A stretch of 6,861 nucleotides of DNA from Hyphomicrobiales bacterium. Lineage in GTDB: Bacteria > Pseudomonadota > Alphaproteobacteria > Parvibaculales > Parvibaculaceae. A model generated the notes under the pieces. The model searched no databases, was not told the origin of the DNA, and was given only the letters and a program-made list of their open reading frames with translations. Made by a program: the position numbers and the translations under genes. The stretch lies in contig JAATFR010000039.1 of the NCBI GenBank assembly GCA_015655095.1, forward strand, positions 1 to 6,861, in the 5' to 3' direction. Below are positions 1 to 5,868 of the stretch, piece after piece. Position 1 is the first letter of the stretch. Each line of letters starts with the position of its first letter.

Positions 1-1943
1 CCGTCGAGCCCGCGCTGCCCTTCGCCGACGCCGATGATTCGATTCAGGTCGGCGAGCGCGCCCGGGTTGTGGTCGATCCCGCCCGGGACGCCCTGCTGAC
101 GGATTTCGGCAAGGCCACCCTTGCCGACCGCTATGTGATGCCGGGCGAGACCAATCAGGACATGTTTGCCCGCGTCGCCTCCTACTATGCCGACGACACC
201 GCCCATGCCCAGCGCCTCTACGACTATATGTCGAAGATGTGGTTCATGCCCGCGACGCCGGTGCTCTCCAATGGCGGCACCCAGCGCGGCCTGCCCATCT
301 CCTGCTTCCTCAATGAGGCGAACGACAGTCTCGGCGGCATTCTGGGCCTCTGGAACGAGAATGTCTGGCTCGCGGCCAAAGGCGGTGGCATCGGCTCCTA
401 CTGGGGCAATCTGCGCTCCATCGGCGAAAGCGTCGGCGGTGTCGGCAAGACCTCGGGCATTATCCCCTTCATCCGGGTGATGGATTCGCTCACCCTCGCC
501 ATTTCGCAAGGGTCGCTGCGGCGCGGTTCGGCGGCGGTCTATCTGCCGATCGACCATCCTGAAATTGAGGAATTCATCGAGATCCGCCGCCCAACCGGCG
601 GCGATCCCAACCGCAAGGCGCTCAACCTGCACCATGGCGTGCTCCTGTCGGATGCCTTCATGCGCGCCGTGGAGGAGGATGCCAACTGGGATCTGCGCAG
701 CCCCAAGGACAAGACGGTGCAGAAGACCGTCTCCGCCCGATCGCTCTGGATCCGTATGCTCACCGCCCGTATCGAGACCGGCGAGCCATATATCATCTAT
801 AAGGATACGGTTAACAACGCGCGGCCCGAGCACCACAAGCTCGCGGGCCTTGAGGTGAAGACCTCCAATCTCTGTGCCGAAATCACATTGCCGACGGGCA
901 CGGATCATCTGGGTAAGGAGCGCACGGCTGTCTGCTGCCTGTCCTCGCTCAATCTTGAGACCTATTTCGAGTGGGAAGGCCATCCGACCTTCATCGAGGA
1001 TACCATGCGTTTCCTCGACAATGTGCTGGAGGATTTCATCCAGCGCGCGCCCTCGGAGATGGCGAAGGCGAAATATGCTGCCGCTCGGGAGCGCTCTGTC
1101 GGGCTCGGCGTCATGGGCTTCCACTCCTTCCTGCAGGCCAACATGATCCCGTTCGAGGGTGTGATGGCCAAGGTCTGGAACCGGCGCATGTTCCAGCATG
1201 TGAAGAGCCGGGTGGATGCCGCCTCGCGCAGGCTTGCCGAGGAGCGCGGCCCTTGCCCCGATGCCGCCGATTATGGCTTCATGGAGCGCTTCTCCAACAA
1301 GACGGCGATCGCGCCGACGGCCTCGATCTCGATCATTGCGGGCGGCACCTCGCCCGGCATCGAGCCGATCGCGGCCAACAGCTTTACCCACAAGACGCTG
1401 TCAGGCTCATTCAATGTGCGCAACCGGCACCTGACCAAGCTGCTCGCTGAAAAGGGCTGTGATACGGACGATGTCTGGTCGTCTATCGTCACCAATGGTG
1501 GTTCGGTCATGCATCTCGATTTTCTGTCGGATGAGGAAAAGGCCGTGTTCAAGACCGCCTTCGAACTCGACCAGCGCTGGGTTATTGAACATGCGGGCGA
1601 CCGGGCCATGCTGGTCGACCAGGCCCAGTCGATCAACCTGTTCCTGCCCGCCAATGTGCACAAGAAGACGCTGCACCAGCTTCACATGATGGCGTGGAAG
1701 AAGAAGGTGAAGAGCCTCTATTACTGCCGCTCGCTCTCGATCCAGCGGGCCGACAAGGGGGCCAACACATCAAATGCGGATGGCTCGCCGGTGGCGGTGC
1801 TCGACCTCAAGACGCTCGATGGTCTGGTCAGCGAGGCCCATGCCGACCAGGTCACGGCCAGGCCCCGTCCTTTCCTGCGCATCACCGAACCTGCCGTCGC
1901 GCAGGAGGAAAATCAGTACGAGGAATGCCTCGCCTGCCAATGA
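1..1943 (+). CDS. nrdA: Ribonucleoside-diphosphate reductase class Ia, alpha (large) subunit, 5' partial
   Basis: This is the catalytic subunit of class I ribonucleotide reductase, which reduces NDPs to dNDPs in the cytosol together with NrdB. The frame is open from base 3, so the true start lies upstream of the window; 646 residues are visible. Numbering from the GTG at 69, the motifs expected from E. coli NrdA are present: C79 in the SCF motif and C289 in AVCCLSS (the active-site disulfide pair, C225/C462), the NLCAE motif with N267, C269 (thiyl radical) and E271, PTASIS at 416-421, the radical-transfer tyrosines Y551-Y552, and the C-terminal redox pair C620/C623 in ECLACQ. No ATP-cone is visible, but one could lie outside the window; from memory, alphaproteobacterial forms of about 640-660 residues lack it. 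An internal start at 69 is unlikely because coding continues upstream. Product identity is very secure; only the N-terminus is unknown. Confidence 0.97.
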   Translation, partial: VEPALPFADADDSIQVGERARVVVDPARDALLTDFGKATLADRYVMPGETNQDMFARVASYYADDTAHAQRLYDYMSKMWFMPATPVLSNGGTQRGLPISCFLNEANDSLGGILGLWNENVWLAAKGGGIGSYWGNLRSIGESVGGVGKTSGIIPFIRVMDSLTLAISQGSLRRGSAAVYLPIDHPEIEEFIEIRRPTGGDPNRKALNLHHGVLLSDAFMRAVEEDANWDLRSPKDKTVQKTVSARSLWIRMLTARIETGEPYIIYKDTVNNARPEHHKLAGLEVKTSNLCAEITLPTGTDHLGKERTAVCCLSSLNLETYFEWEGHPTFIEDTMRFLDNVLEDFIQRAPSEMAKAKYAAARERSVGLGVMGFHSFLQANMIPFEGVMAKVWNRRMFQHVKSRVDAASRRLAEERGPCPDAADYGFMERFSNKTAIAPTASISIIAGGTSPGIEPIAANSFTHKTLSGSFNVRNRHLTKLLAEKGCDTDDVWSSIVTNGGSVMHLDFLSDEEKAVFKTAFELDQRWVIEHAGDRAMLVDQAQSINLFLPANVHKKTLHQLHMMAWKKKVKSLYYCRSLSIQRADKGANTSNADGSPVAVLDLKTLDGLVSEAHADQVTARPRPFLRITEPAVAQEENQYEECLACQ

Positions 1944-1959
1944 TCTCAGCCGATCACTG

Positions 1960-1993
1960 AATCCGGGTCGGGTGCGAAAATAGACGGATTTTT
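1960..1993 (+). terminator. Candidate weak intrinsic terminator after nrdA
   Basis: Seventeen bases after the nrdA stop, AATCCG (1960-1965) pairs with CGGATT (1985-1990), and a run of five T (1989-1993) sits at the 3' side, partly inside the stem. The stem is only 6 bp with a 19-base loop, so it would be a weak terminator that allows some read-through towards nrdB. Seen by eye, with no energy calculation. Confidence 0.35.
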
Positions 1994-2005
1994 GTCCGGG
2001 GGGAC

Positions 2006-2084
2006 AGGGAGGGAGAGGCCAGAAGCCGGCGGCTTTCCTTTCTCTCCTTTCTTTCGGAAAGGCCTGGGTTCTTCCGCCGGTTTT
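2006..2084 (+). other. Structured nrdA-nrdB intergenic segment with mutually exclusive stem-loops
   Basis: Two long pairings compete here. Stem A joins the purine-rich arm 2006-2017 to the pyrimidine-rich arm 2042-2053 (12 pairs, three of them G-T). Stem B joins 2022-2032 to 2074-2084 (11 pairs, two G-T, with a CCGGCGG/CCGCCGG core) and ends in four T. The left arm of B lies inside the loop of A and its right arm lies outside, so both cannot form as a simple hairpin. A small hairpin CCTTTC/GAAAGG (2046-2051/2057-2062) fits within the loop of B. This may be a terminator or an attenuator-like element; the function is inference. Confidence 0.35.
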
Positions 2085-2111
2085 CACGCGTCCGCTTGGG
2101 GCCGCTCCGGC

Positions 2112-2120
2112 TTATCCACA
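2112..2120 (+). promoter_or_regulatory. DnaA box, exact consensus 9-mer
   Basis: The 9-mer TTATCCACA is the exact strong DnaA-box consensus. It lies about 34 bp upstream of the centre of the first NrdR box and 90 bp before the nrdB start. E. coli nrdAB is also controlled through DnaA boxes near its promoter, so this position makes functional sense. A single chance 9-mer in a 266-base gap is unlikely, but binding has not been shown. Confidence 0.6.
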
Positions 2121-2139
2121 ATCCTGTTGCGCTGGATGC

Positions 2140-2155
2140 CATCTATATATTGATA
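2140..2155 (+). promoter_or_regulatory. NrdR box 1, upstream of nrdB
   Basis: The core CTATATATTG (2143-2152) fits every position of the NrdR-box core CwAtATaTwG, and the flanking bases are partly symmetric. NrdR is the ATP/dATP-sensing zinc-ribbon/ATP-cone repressor of ribonucleotide reductase genes and binds pairs of such 16-bp boxes. This box overlaps the proposed -35 element. The pairing with box 2 at 31 bp is the main support. Confidence 0.75.
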
Positions 2156-2177
2156 TTCTGTGCAGTCGGGCTACCAT
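2150..2177 (+). promoter_or_regulatory. Probable sigma70-type promoter of nrdB
   Basis: TTGATA (2150-2155, five of six bases to TTGACA) and TACCAT (2172-2177, four of six to TATAAT) are spaced by 16 bp. They would start transcription near 2184 and leave a short leader. NrdR box 1 covers the -35 and box 2 covers the -10, the arrangement expected for repression by occlusion. Other hexamer choices are possible in this AT-rich patch, so exact positions are tentative. Confidence 0.45.
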
Positions 2178-2186
2178 ATACAGTAC
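2171..2186 (+). promoter_or_regulatory. NrdR box 2, upstream of nrdB
   Basis: The core CCATATACAG (2174-2183) matches eight of ten positions of the NrdR core. It lies exactly 31 bp downstream of box 1, about three helical turns, which is the spacing known for tandem NrdR boxes. It is the weaker of the two sites and covers the proposed -10. Confidence 0.68.
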
Positions 2187-2209
2187 ACCTTACCCTGCGG
2201 GAACCTGCC

Positions 2210-3169
2210 ATGTCGCTTCTGGAAGAACGCCTCGTCTACAAGCCTTTCCGCTATCCATGGGCCTATGACGCGTGGCTGACCCAGCAGCGCATCCACTGGC
2301 TGCCGGAAGAAGTGCCGCTGGCTGATGATGTGAAGGACTGGGCCAAGAACCTGACCGAGCCGGAACGCAACCTGCTGACCCAGATTTTCCGCTTCTTCGT
2401 GCAGGCGGACGTCGAGGTCAACAATTGCTACATGAAGCATTATTCCCGCATTTTCAAACCGACCGAAGTTACGATGATGCTGGCCGCCTTCTCCAATATG
2501 GAGACCATCCATATCGCGGCCTACTCCCACCTGCTCGACACCATCGGGATGCCCGAGATCGAATATGAAGCCTTCCTCAAATATGCCGAGATGAAGGACA
2601 AGTTCGATTACATGCGGCTGTGGGGCGTGGACACCAAGGCGGATGTGGCAAAGACGCTGGCCGTGTTCGGGGCCTTCACCGAGGGCGTGCAGCTTTTCGC
2701 CTCCTTTTCCATCCTCATGAACTTCCCGCGCTTCAACAAGATGAAGGGCGTGGGCCAGATCGTCACCTGGTCGGCGCGCGACGAGACGCTGCACACCAAT
2801 TCCGCGATCAAGCTGTTCCGCACCTTCGTTGAGGAAAATCCGGAAGTCTGGACCGAGGAGCTGATGCGCGACATTTATGTCGCCTGCTCCACCATTATCG
2901 ACCATGAGGATGCCTTCATTGATCTCGCCTTCGAAATGGGCGGCGTGGAGGGGCTCGAGCCCGACGAGGTGAAAAACTATATCCGCTTCATCGCGAACCG
3001 CCGTCTGGTCCAGCTCGGCCTGCTGCCGATCTACCGGGTCGAGCGTAATCCGCTGCCGTGGATGGATGAGATGCTGAACGGCATCGAGCACGCCAATTTC
3101 TTCGAGAACCGGGCGACGGAATATTCCAAGGCCTCCACCGAAGGCACCTGGGCCGAAGCGTTCGACTGA
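2210..3169 (+). CDS. nrdB: Ribonucleoside-diphosphate reductase class Ia, beta (small) subunit
   Basis: NrdB is a ferritin-like, 319-residue subunit that holds the di-iron/tyrosyl radical and passes the radical to NrdA. Diiron ligands can be placed by E. coli spacing: D67, E98 and H101 (ETIH), E158, E192 and H195 (DETLH). The radical tyrosine is Y105, four residues after H101, as E. coli Y122 follows H118. W30 in the IHWLPEEV stretch matches the radical-pathway Trp48, and Y305 near the C-terminus matches Y356. The frame is open back to 2096, but I chose the ATG at 2210 because family homology begins at MSLLEER, a GGGA Shine-Dalgarno lies 7 bases upstream (2199-2202), and the upstream frame runs through the NrdR boxes. 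It follows nrdA by 266 bases and appears to have its own NrdR- and perhaps DnaA-linked promoter. No key residue is missing. Confidence 0.97.
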   Translation: MSLLEERLVYKPFRYPWAYDAWLTQQRIHWLPEEVPLADDVKDWAKNLTEPERNLLTQIFRFFVQADVEVNNCYMKHYSRIFKPTEVTMMLAAFSNMETIHIAAYSHLLDTIGMPEIEYEAFLKYAEMKDKFDYMRLWGVDTKADVAKTLAVFGAFTEGVQLFASFSILMNFPRFNKMKGVGQIVTWSARDETLHTNSAIKLFRTFVEENPEVWTEELMRDIYVACSTIIDHEDAFIDLAFEMGGVEGLEPDEVKNYIRFIANRRLVQLGLLPIYRVERNPLPWMDEMLNGIEHANFFENRATEYSKASTEGTWAEAFD

Positions 3170-3190
3170 CAATTCACGCCATAAGCCGGA

Positions 3191-3230
3191 CTTCGCCACC
3201 ATCTCTTCATCTGGAGGGACGGTGGCGGAG
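3191..3230 (+). terminator. Strong stem-loop after nrdB, probable terminator
   Basis: CTTCGCCACC (3191-3200) pairs with GGTGGCGGAG (3221-3230), with one G-T. After one A-C mismatch the helix continues for seven more pairs (3202-3208 with 3213-3219) and closes on a four-base loop ATCT. It starts 21 bases after the nrdB stop. There is no immediate T run; the AT-rich tract 3239-3257 begins 8 bases later. It may be a non-canonical terminator or a 3'-end stabilising hairpin. Confidence 0.5.
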
Positions 3231-3261
3231 TGCGCCCGTTATTAATATCTTCTTAATCTGC

Positions 3262-3289
3262 TTGCCTGATCGTTACGTTATAATATAAC
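3262..3289 (+). promoter_or_regulatory. Probable promoter of the znuACB operon
   Basis: TTGCCT (3262-3267) and TATAAC (3284-3289) are spaced by 16 bp. A perfect TATAAT also occurs at 3279-3284 but without a good -35 at normal distance. Either -10 lies inside the Zur-type palindrome, so a bound repressor would block RNA polymerase. Transcription would begin around 3290-3297. Confidence 0.5.
3277..3289 (+). promoter_or_regulatory. Zur-type zinc operator upstream of znuA
   Basis: GTTATAATATAAC is a perfect 6-1-6 palindrome and equals the core of the proteobacterial Zur box (TGTTATANTATAACA type). The outer flanks match less well. Zur is the Fur-family repressor that shuts zinc uptake when zinc is sufficient. 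Its location over the -10 of a metal ABC importer operon makes the assignment strong. Other Fur-family regulators (Fur, Mur, Irr) recognise different cores. Confidence 0.8.
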
Positions 3290-3297
3290 AATCTCCG

Positions 3298-3310
3298 ATA
3301 TTCAGAATAT
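3298..3310 (+). repeat. Second perfect 13-bp palindrome in the znuA leader
   Basis: ATATTCAGAATAT is a perfect 6-1-6 inverted repeat centred at 3304, exactly 21 bp (two helical turns) from the centre of the Zur box. It does not match the Zur core. It ends one base into the alternative ATG at 3309, just before the Shine-Dalgarno of znuA. It could be an operator for a second regulator or a degenerate second Zur site; no known motif is assigned. Confidence 0.5.
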
Positions 3311-3320
3311 GGAGATGGAC

Positions 3321-4199
3321 ATGAAGCGGCTCGGCAGGATGGCGGCGGCACTGGCCGCGGGTGTGATGATGATGGTGACGCCGCTTGCCGCAAAGGCGGC
3401 AATTGATGTGGTGGCGGGTGAAAACGTCTATGGCGGCATTGCCGAGGCGATCGGCGGCAGCCATGTCACGGTGACAAGTATCCTTTCCAATCCCTCGCAG
3501 GACCCGCACAGCTTCGAGGCTTCTCCCTCGACGGCCCGGGCGCTGGCGGGCGCAAGCCTCGTGATCGTCAACGGTATCGATTACGATCCCTGGATGAACG
3601 ATCTCCTGTCGGCGAATGTCGCCAATCATCGCCGCGTGGTAGTGGTTGCGGACCTTCTGAAGCGCAAGAGCGGCGACAACCCGCATCTGTGGTATGACCC
3701 GGCAGCAGCGCCCGCCGTCGCCAATGCCATCGCCCAGGCGCTGGAAGAGGCGGATGCCGCCCATGCGGCCGATTATGCCGCTAATCTCAAAAGCTTCCTT
3801 GCCACGCTTGCCCCGGTAGAGGCGCGCATCGCCACGCTCAAGGCGAAATATGCGGGCACGCCGGTCACCGCTTCGGAGCCCGTGGTCGGCCTGCTGGCGT
3901 CGGCGCTGGGGTTCGATATGCGCAACGAGGCTTTCCAGACTGCGGTGATGAACGAGACGGAGCCTTCCGCCTCCAGCGTGGCCGCGTTCGAAAACGACCT
4001 CAAAAACCGCAAGGTTGCCATCCTGTTCTACAACGATCAGGTGACGGATGAGATAACCGACCGTCTGCTGGCGCTGGCGAAGAAGTCCGGCGTCGCCATC
4101 GTCGGCGTGCAGGAAACCCAGCCCGCCGGGAAGACATTCCCCCAGTGGATGATGGCGACGCTTGATGCTATTGAGGGTGCGCTTGCCCGCAAGCCCTGA
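3321..4199 (+). CDS. znuA: Metal (zinc) ABC transporter, periplasmic substrate-binding protein
   Basis: A TroA/ZnuA-family (cluster A-I) binding protein of 292 residues that captures metal in the periplasm and delivers it to ZnuB. Residues 1-26 look like a Sec signal peptide: KR near the start, a hydrophobic core, and cleavage after AKA. No lipobox Cys is seen. Likely ligands are H63 (DPH), H122 (NPHLWYDP), E186 (ASEPV) and an acidic residue near the C-terminus such as D239 (YNDQ). The long His/Asp-rich loop of many ZnuA proteins is absent between ligands 1 and 2. ATGs at 3309, 3315 and 3321 are all in frame; I chose 3321 because GGAG (3311-3314) lies 6 bases before it and it starts directly with the signal peptide. 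Zinc is inferred from the Zur box; Glu as third ligand leaves manganese possible. First gene of a three-gene operon. Confidence 0.92.
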   Translation: MKRLGRMAAALAAGVMMMVTPLAAKAAIDVVAGENVYGGIAEAIGGSHVTVTSILSNPSQDPHSFEASPSTARALAGASLVIVNGIDYDPWMNDLLSANVANHRRVVVVADLLKRKSGDNPHLWYDPAAAPAVANAIAQALEEADAAHAADYAANLKSFLATLAPVEARIATLKAKYAGTPVTASEPVVGLLASALGFDMRNEAFQTAVMNETEPSASSVAAFENDLKNRKVAILFYNDQVTDEITDRLLALAKKSGVAIVGVQETQPAGKTFPQWMMATLDAIEGALARKP

Positions 4200-4253
4200 T
4201 TGCCCAGATTCAGATATCCAGGCCCATCGCCCAGGTCCGAAATCGAAAGATCC

Positions 4254-5078
4254 ATGCTCAGCTTCCGAAACGCCACCCTGGCCCTTGGCGGCCACGACAT
4301 TCTGCGGAAGCTTGACCTTGAAATCGGGCAGGGCGAATTCATTGGCGTGCTCGGCGCGAACGGGGCGGGGAAAACCACGCTCATGCGCGCCGTGCTCGGG
4401 CTGCTCGCGCCAAGGGAGGGCCGCATCCTGCTGGAAGGCGAGGCGCCCCGGCCCGGCAGCGCCGCCATCGGCTATATGCCGCAGACCCGTGGCAGCCTTT
4501 CGCATCTGCGCCTCTCGGGCTTTGATGTGCTTGCAAGCTCCCTCAGCGGCGCGCGCTGGGGCTGGCTCGGATTGTCGCGCGCAGATCGCCTCAATCTTGA
4601 GCAGGCGCTTGATCTCGTTGCCGCGCGGGAACTGGCGCGCCGTCCGCTCAACGAACTTTCCGGCGGTGAGCGCCAGCGCCTGATGATCGCCCAGGTGCTG
4701 GTCGGCAGGCCGCGCCTGCTGCTGCTCGACGAGCCGCTGGTCAGCCTCGATCCCGGCCACCAGCAAATGGTGGTCGATCTGGTCAGGGATGTGAGCCGCG
4801 AACTCAACCTCACTGTGCTCTTTTCCGAACATGACCTCAATCCGCTGCTGCCCGTGCTCGACCGCGTGCTTTATCTGGGGCAGGGCCATGCCGCGCTTGG
4901 CACGGTCGAGGAGGTGGTGACGGGGCCGGTGCTCTCGAGGCTCTACGGCGCGCAGATCGACGTGGTTCATGCGGCGGGGCGCATCTTCGTCATGTCCGGC
5001 GGGCAGCATCTCGGTCTTGCGCCGCATCTGCACCATCATGAGCATGGCCACGACCATGGAGCCCATGGCCATGCTTGA
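4254..5078 (+). CDS. znuC: Metal (zinc) ABC transporter ATP-binding protein with His-rich C-terminus
   Basis: The cytoplasmic ATPase that powers the importer, 274 residues. ABC motifs occur in order: Walker A GANGAGKT (34-41), Q-loop Q77, signature LSGGE (135-139), Walker B ending LLLLDEP (155-161), D-loop SLD (164-166) and H-loop H193. The last 17 residues (258-274) hold nine histidines in HHH, HGH and HDH patterns, suggesting a cytosolic metal-binding tail. The frame is open back to a TTG at 4200 that touches the znuA stop (TGATTG), so translational coupling with a longer N-terminus is possible. I chose the ATG at 4254 because family homology begins at MLSFRNATL; its Shine-Dalgarno (GAAAGA region) is weak. 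It lies 54 bases after znuA and overlaps znuB by 8 bp. Confidence 0.93.
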   Translation: MLSFRNATLALGGHDILRKLDLEIGQGEFIGVLGANGAGKTTLMRAVLGLLAPREGRILLEGEAPRPGSAAIGYMPQTRGSLSHLRLSGFDVLASSLSGARWGWLGLSRADRLNLEQALDLVAARELARRPLNELSGGERQRLMIAQVLVGRPRLLLLDEPLVSLDPGHQQMVVDLVRDVSRELNLTVLFSEHDLNPLLPVLDRVLYLGQGHAALGTVEEVVTGPVLSRLYGAQIDVVHAAGRIFVMSGGQHLGLAPHLHHHEHGHDHGAHGHA

Positions 5079-5868
5079 ATATGAGTTCATGCGCAATGCG
5101 CTGATGGGCGGTGCGCTGGTTGCCATCGTGTCTGCCGCCGTCGGCTATTTCCTCGTGCTGCGCGGGCAGACTTTCGCTGGCCATGCTCTCTCCCATACGG
5201 GATTTGCCGGGGCTACGGCCGCCGTGCTCATCGGTTTTCCGCCACTCTGGGGTCTTGTCGCCTTTACAATGGGGGCGGGTGTCGCGATGGGTCTGCTCGG
5301 CGAGCGCATCTCCGGGCGCGATGTCGCCATCGGCATGGTGCTGTCGCTGTCGCTGGGCCTTGGCCTTTTGTTCCTGCATTTTTACACGACCTATGCCACG
5401 GCGGCGACCGCGGTGCTGTTCGGCAATGTGCTGGCGATTCAGAAACAGACGCTGGGGGCCCTTCTGGGGCTGGGCGCAGTGGCGCTTTCAGCGCTGGCGT
5501 TCATTGCCCGCCCCCTGTTGTTCGCCAGCCTGCAGCCGGAACTTGCCGAAGCGCGCGGCGTGCGGCTTACCCTTGTGGGGACGCTGTTTCTGGTCATTGT
5601 CGCCATCGCTACGGCGGAAGCGGCCCAGATTGTCGGGGTGCTACTGGTTTTCACCCTGATGGTCGGCCCCGCCGCCGCCGCACAGCGGCTGACGGCAAGC
5701 ATTCCCGGCGGCATCCTGCTTTCGATTGTCTTCGCGCTCGTGGAGGCGCTGGGCGGCATCACGCTCGCCTATTACACGGACTGGCCTTCGAGCTTCTGCA
5801 TCACGGCGCTGGCGGCCATCATCTATTTTATCGCCAGCGCCATGCCGTCGCGGCGCGCCCTGCGCTAA
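5071..5868 (+). CDS. znuB: Metal (zinc) ABC transporter permease, ABC-3 family
   Basis: The integral inner-membrane channel of the importer, 265 residues, largely hydrophobic, with about eight or nine likely membrane segments. The conserved N-terminal family motif GHALSHTGFAGA (37-48, with H39 and H42) follows the first helix. The hydrophilic LQPELAEARGV stretch (154-164) is the likely ATPase-coupling loop. The frame is open further upstream, but I chose the ATG at 5071: it gives the family-typical MLEYEFMRNAL start, has GGAG 9 bases upstream (5058-5061), and overlaps the znuC end by 8 bp, pointing to coupled translation. Upstream in-frame ATGs at 5056 and 5065 would only add residues read from the frame opposite the znuC His tail. 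The stop codon overlaps that of the convergent gene on the other strand. Confidence 0.93.
   Translation: MLEYEFMRNALMGGALVAIVSAAVGYFLVLRGQTFAGHALSHTGFAGATAAVLIGFPPLWGLVAFTMGAGVAMGLLGERISGRDVAIGMVLSLSLGLGLLFLHFYTTYATAATAVLFGNVLAIQKQTLGALLGLGAVALSALAFIARPLLFASLQPELAEARGVRLTLVGTLFLVIVAIATAEAAQIVGVLLVFTLMVGPAAAAQRLTASIPGGILLSIVFALVEALGGITLAYYTDWPSSFCITALAAIIYFIASAMPSRRALR

Noticed and set aside
971..1450. Plus-strand frames inside nrdA, such as a 159-codon frame
   Set aside because: They overlap catalytic regions of nrdA entirely and have biased composition with no motif.
2096..2209. N-terminal extension of nrdB from the ATG at 2096
   Set aside because: It would translate through the NrdR boxes and the proposed promoter, does not resemble NrdB N-termini, and the ATG at 2210 has its own Shine-Dalgarno.
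2171..3202. A 343-codon open frame on the minus strand opposite nrdB
   Set aside because: It covers almost all of nrdB in antisense and shows no family motif; a codon-bias shadow.
4200..4253. TTG start for znuC directly after the znuA stop
   Set aside because: The added 18 residues are Pro/Arg rich and not part of the ABC fold; homology begins at the ATG at 4254. Coupled initiation cannot be fully excluded.
3273..5126. A 617-codon open frame on the minus strand opposite znuA and znuC
   Set aside because: It lies antisense to two genes with complete, well-conserved motifs. The protein is low in recognisable domains and is explained by GC-rich codon bias suppressing stops in the complementary frame.
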